NCBI GenBank assembly: GCA_001825675.1
Contig: MHYA01000030.1
Coordinates: 11,969 to 49,902, forward strand
Origin: Planctomycetes bacterium GWF2_42_9
Lineage (GTDB): Bacteria > Planctomycetota > Phycisphaerae > Sedimentisphaerales > UBA12454
DNA: 37,934 bases
Direction of reading: 5' to 3'
The notes under the pieces were generated by a model, which saw only the letters and a program-made list of their open reading frames with translations, was not told where the DNA came from and made no database searches. A program made the position numbers and the translations under genes. Each line of letters opens with the position of its first letter. The first letter of the stretch is position 1. This document shows positions 35,279-37,934 of this stretch, one piece after another.

Positions 35279-35719
35279 TTAATCCTGATGAAAAACTTCT
35301 TCCATACCCGCCCACCACTCATCTTGCTTTCTCAAAGGCACAGGTGATTGGAGAGGATCGGTATGTGTCCACCATTCTTTTGTTTGGGGGTCAGCAGCCA
35401 TTTTTGCCATATCTGCTTTGAAATCATTACCTGCATATTCAAAGTAACTAAATAGATAATATTCATTTGGTTCAAGTTGTCCCAAATAAATAGAATAGTT
35501 TTGGATATGTACTTCTCTAATCTTTGCAAGAACTTCCGGCCAGACCGCCTCGTGAAGCCTTTTATATTCCGCTATATTTTCCTTCTTTATGCCAATTACA
35601 TTGCCGTATCTTTGAACCGGATGTCTAGTTGCACATCCAGTAGTAAAACAGATAAGCAAAAACAATAATAGGCTTAAGTATTTTCTTTGGTTCAAAAAGG
35701 AAAATTCCACATCTAACAA
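35279..35719 (-). CDS. L-rhamnose mutarotase-like putative lipoprotein
   Basis: Up to 146 residues. The C-terminal 100 residues match the L-rhamnose mutarotase (RhaM, former DUF718) family: RYGNVIGIKKENIAEYKRLHEAVWPEVL, with the catalytic-type histidine in LHEAVWP, then LFSYFEYAG and WWTHTDPLQSP. Such enzymes interconvert the alpha and beta forms of L-rhamnose. Unusually, a hydrophobic N-terminus ending in CFTTGC is attached, which looks like a lipoprotein signal with an imperfect lipobox (T at -3), so this copy may be placed outside the cytoplasm. The start is uncertain: TTG at 35719, GTG at 35710 and TTG near 35695 are all possible and none has a good ribosome binding site. It follows the pseudopilin gene by 4 bp. 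Confidence 0.75.
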   Translation of the reverse strand: MLDVEFSFLNQRKYLSLLLFLLICFTTGCATRHPVQRYGNVIGIKKENIAEYKRLHEAVWPEVLAKIREVHIQNYSIYLGQLEPNEYYLFSYFEYAGNDFKADMAKMAADPQTKEWWTHTDPLQSPVPLRKQDEWWAGMEEVFHQD

Positions 35720-35723
35720 TAGA

Positions 35724-36563
35724 TTAATAAAATATTTCTACAGAACCGCGAATTTGAGCACGACATCGAATTTCTGACTTTCTTGTCCACGAGACGTGGC
35801 CATCGGCATATCCGACAGGATTATCTTCTGATTTCATAAATGTTTGTACAGAAATACTCGGATTACCCATATAACTTCCGCCGTGAGCAACGTCCCATGT
35901 TGTTTCACCATTGTACTCCATTATGTGTGAAATAAACGCTTTTGCGCTTGAACATTCATCCATCTTATTTGGCCATGGAGGTTCACCGCTGACATTCGTT
36001 CCTACCATTCCGGCAGACATGGAAACAAAGGAATATAAAGGCGGATATCCCTGTGTCTTATTTGAAGTAGAACCCGTATGATAATTCGCGTACCAGTTAT
36101 AAGCACTCCCGACATACCATGGGTATGGCTGTGCACCTGAATTTGGATAGCCCCAAGTTACCCAAGGCGGACTTCCGCCGTCCGCCTTACTGAATACACC
36201 GTTGTCATACCTCTCTTGCCTGCAATCTATCGCGACTATTGGACAAACAAATATTTTAGGATCTTTTACATAAGACCTCAAACAGGAATATACCTGACTC
36301 CATTGATTACATGATGAAGTAGCAGAAGGCCAGTTTGTTACATAGTTCGGAAAAGAGTCTGTATGATATGGGAACTTTCCGCTATTGGCAGAGGCATATG
36401 TCAGTTGCAAAGTACTCTGCGACCTTATATTTGTTACACAAATGACTCGCATCGCACTTCTTCTGGCTTTGCTTAGTGCCGGCATCAAAACCGCAAGCAA
36501 CATCGCTATTATCGAAATTACAACCAGCAACTCTACAAGCGTAAATCCTTTGTTTTTATTCAC
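35724..36563 (-). CDS. Type II secretion pseudopilin-like protein (prepilin cleavage/methylation signal)
   Basis: 279 residues, GTG start with AAAGGGA upstream. KGFTLVELLVVISIIAMLLAVLMPALSKAR near the N-terminus is a class III signal peptide: a prepilin peptidase cuts after the glycine and methylates the phenylalanine. The remaining globular part has tryptophan- and tyrosine-rich loops and ends with VGYADGHVSWTRKSE, close to the H-x9-DG C-terminal motif of planctomycete pseudopilins. Planctomycetes carry many such genes, often next to secreted sugar enzymes, and their individual function is unknown. It lies 24 bp after the partial dockerin gene and 4 bp before the mutarotase-like gene, so all three are probably one transcript. 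Confidence 0.85.
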   Translation of the reverse strand: MNKNKGFTLVELLVVISIIAMLLAVLMPALSKARRSAMRVICVTNIRSQSTLQLTYASANSGKFPYHTDSFPNYVTNWPSATSSCNQWSQVYSCLRSYVKDPKIFVCPIVAIDCRQERYDNGVFSKADGGSPPWVTWGYPNSGAQPYPWYVGSAYNWYANYHTGSTSNKTQGYPPLYSFVSMSAGMVGTNVSGEPPWPNKMDECSSAKAFISHIMEYNGETTWDVAHGGSYMGNPSISVQTFMKSEDNPVGYADGHVSWTRKSEIRCRAQIRGSVEIFY

Positions 36564-36587
36564 AGCTTTGTCCCTTTGAGTAATTAT

Positions 36588-37934
36588 CTATTGATTTTCA
36601 ATAAATTCTTCTTCTGTCAGCAGCCAATCAGACGCTATTATTGCATAATCTTCAAAATTGGTCTCCAGGTCTTCATTGACATTGGCCGGATTTATTGCTT
36701 CAGATAGCCAATTCATTGCAAGAACTGTTATGTCGTCATAATCAACAAAGCAATCACCTGTAACATCGCCGGCAACGTCATCCATACATGCTGTTAATGT
36801 GCATGTATTAGAAGCGGCATCAGGTAAAATCTTTACAAATCCTTCACCGCCATACGCCTTGATTATTCCAAGATTTACATCCTCAACCATTTCAGGCCAC
36901 TGTGGATAAGGCACTACAAGTTTGCCGTCATTTCTAATATCCACATGGGCGTTATCATTGCCATAAGTATCGTAATATCTTTTAGACCCGAAACCATGAG
37001 CCCAAACAAGTTTGACATTGATTGTTCCGCCAAACAGATTGATATTACACTTCGGATTTGGAGTACCAGTAAATTGTGTGAGGTAAAATGAGTTGCAATC
37101 CAGCAAACCGCCGTTCATATTGACAGTCGCAGCACCACCTTGACCAGCGACGAAGTCATAACACTTAAGTACTGCATTATCGTTTATAGTCAGCTTGCCG
37201 GTTTCAGAACCGTCAATCATACTCATCGAGTAGCCGCCGTGTACAACTAATCGCCCATCGCCGCGAAGTACTACATTGGCGTCAGCATACTGCGCACCGG
37301 TTTCGGGGTCGGGTAAACCATAAGGAGCTATGAATAATGCACATTCAAGCAAACCATTATTGATATCGACGATCGCTTTGCCACCGTTGCCGGCACAAAA
37401 TGATGAACTGCAGGATAAATATGCATTTGCATCGGTTATATTTATTATTCCAGTGTGCGGATTGGCGAGAACACCTATATTTATATTTCTGACCTGAAAT
37501 TTCCCATCCCCTTTCACATTTAATGTACTGGGGCCATAGAAAACACCTTCAATATCAGGAAGTCCGTAGGAAACATATACATCTCTCGGGGAGGTAACTG
37601 TGCCTCTTACATTTAGAACACCTTCATTATCTACAGTCAATGCTACAGTGGCATTGACAGCGGTCAAATTAACCACACCTAAATCATTTACATCAATTAT
37701 TCCTTTAGATCCTGCTATGGTACAAATACCCCAACTTTTAGTGACCGTCAGAATACCGCCTTCGTTAATAATAAATTGCCCGCCTCTGCCATCATAAGGG
37801 CAGTACAAATATCTGATAGTTGTCGGCGTATCAAGGTAACATTTGAAATCCTTCCATGTAAAACTAGCGCTGTCTGTTGCGAGAGGAACCATATTCGATG
37901 GATTCAAATACGAATCCAGCCAATTCAAAGGATT
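36588..37934 (-). CDS. Secreted beta-rich protein with C-terminal dockerin (N-terminus outside window)
   Basis: About 448 residues are visible and the frame stays open to the window edge, so the start and signal peptide are missing; the in-frame TTG at 37928 is internal. Repeated beta-strand units such as NINDGVL-like turns and GGAATVNMNGGLLDCN form a solenoid. YLYCPYDGRGG, HGFGSKRYYDTYGNDNAHVDI and GGEGFVKILPDAASNTCTLTA match the N-terminal module of the SGNH esterase at 25986-27536. The C-terminus has one good dockerin repeat (GDVTGDCFVDYDDITVLAMN) and one degenerate repeat (NEDLETNFEDYAIIASDW). No catalytic domain is seen in the visible part. The role is presumed to be surface or glycan binding. 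Confidence 0.75.
   Translation of the reverse strand, partial: NPLNWLDSYLNPSNMVPLATDSASFTWKDFKCYLDTPTTIRYLYCPYDGRGGQFIINEGGILTVTKSWGICTIAGSKGIIDVNDLGVVNLTAVNATVALTVDNEGVLNVRGTVTSPRDVYVSYGLPDIEGVFYGPSTLNVKGDGKFQVRNINIGVLANPHTGIINITDANAYLSCSSSFCAGNGGKAIVDINNGLLECALFIAPYGLPDPETGAQYADANVVLRGDGRLVVHGGYSMSMIDGSETGKLTINDNAVLKCYDFVAGQGGAATVNMNGGLLDCNSFYLTQFTGTPNPKCNINLFGGTINVKLVWAHGFGSKRYYDTYGNDNAHVDIRNDGKLVVPYPQWPEMVEDVNLGIIKAYGGEGFVKILPDAASNTCTLTACMDDVAGDVTGDCFVDYDDITVLAMNWLSEAINPANVNEDLETNFEDYAIIASDWLLTEEEFIENQ

Noticed and set aside
1-37934. CRISPR arrays, tRNA genes, insertion sequences and phage attachment sites
   Set aside because: I looked for regular direct repeats with spacers, tRNA-like cloverleaf ends and transposase-like ORFs and saw none.

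Overview
This 37.9 kb window looks like a piece of a planctomycete chromosome, most likely class Phycisphaerae and possibly the Sedimentisphaerales. That placement is inferred from family content and was not searched. The pointers are a PEP-CTERM anchor, dockerin repeats in secreted proteins, a TadG-like pilus protein, a pseudopilin with a C-terminal DG motif, many parallel beta-helix proteins, several UroD-like proteins, no SusC/SusD pair, and AT-rich sequence. No tRNA, rRNA, CRISPR array or transposase gene was seen.

Layout. Positions 1-672 hold the 3' end of a TadG-like gene. Positions 973-4559 (-) hold a large secreted beta-helix gene broken by three frameshifts. Positions 4839-21387 (+) are one tightly packed operon: small membrane protein, GPH-type sugar symporter, secreted beta-helix protein, UroD-like protein, GH65 phosphorylase, beta-phosphoglucomutase, DUF5703/GH95-like protein, second beta-helix protein, GH2 enzyme and CE7 acetyl esterase. 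It converges on a minus-strand operon (28379 down to 21384): PEP-CTERM protein, SGNH esterase with dockerin, an 1153-residue multidomain beta-helix protein, and a divergent UroD-like protein. Next come a UroD-like gene (29957-28587, -), a XylR-type regulator (31239-30085, -), and a plus-strand group of a sodium/solute symporter with two UroD-like proteins (31463-35249). The right edge has three minus-strand genes: partial dockerin protein, pseudopilin-like protein and L-rhamnose mutarotase-like lipoprotein.

How it fits together. The locus reads as a polysaccharide-use regulon. Secreted beta-helix enzymes and esterases would trim an acetylated, branched plant or algal glycan outside the cytoplasm. 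Two cation-coupled symporters would import the products. GH2 and GH65 would act in the cytoplasm, with GH65 plus beta-phosphoglucomutase giving glucose 6-phosphate. The UroD-like proteins probably do not make haem; a methyltransferase role on methylated sugars is a hypothesis only.

The strongest new observation is regulatory. Five tandem operators, each made of two half-sites resembling TTGCGCAnnATGG exactly 21 bp apart, lie upstream of the broken beta-helix gene, the large operon, the PEP-CTERM operon, the single UroD-like gene and the symporter operon. All point the same way relative to their genes, with a possible -10 element 22-25 bp downstream. The XylR/AraC-type protein encoded among them is the obvious candidate ligand.
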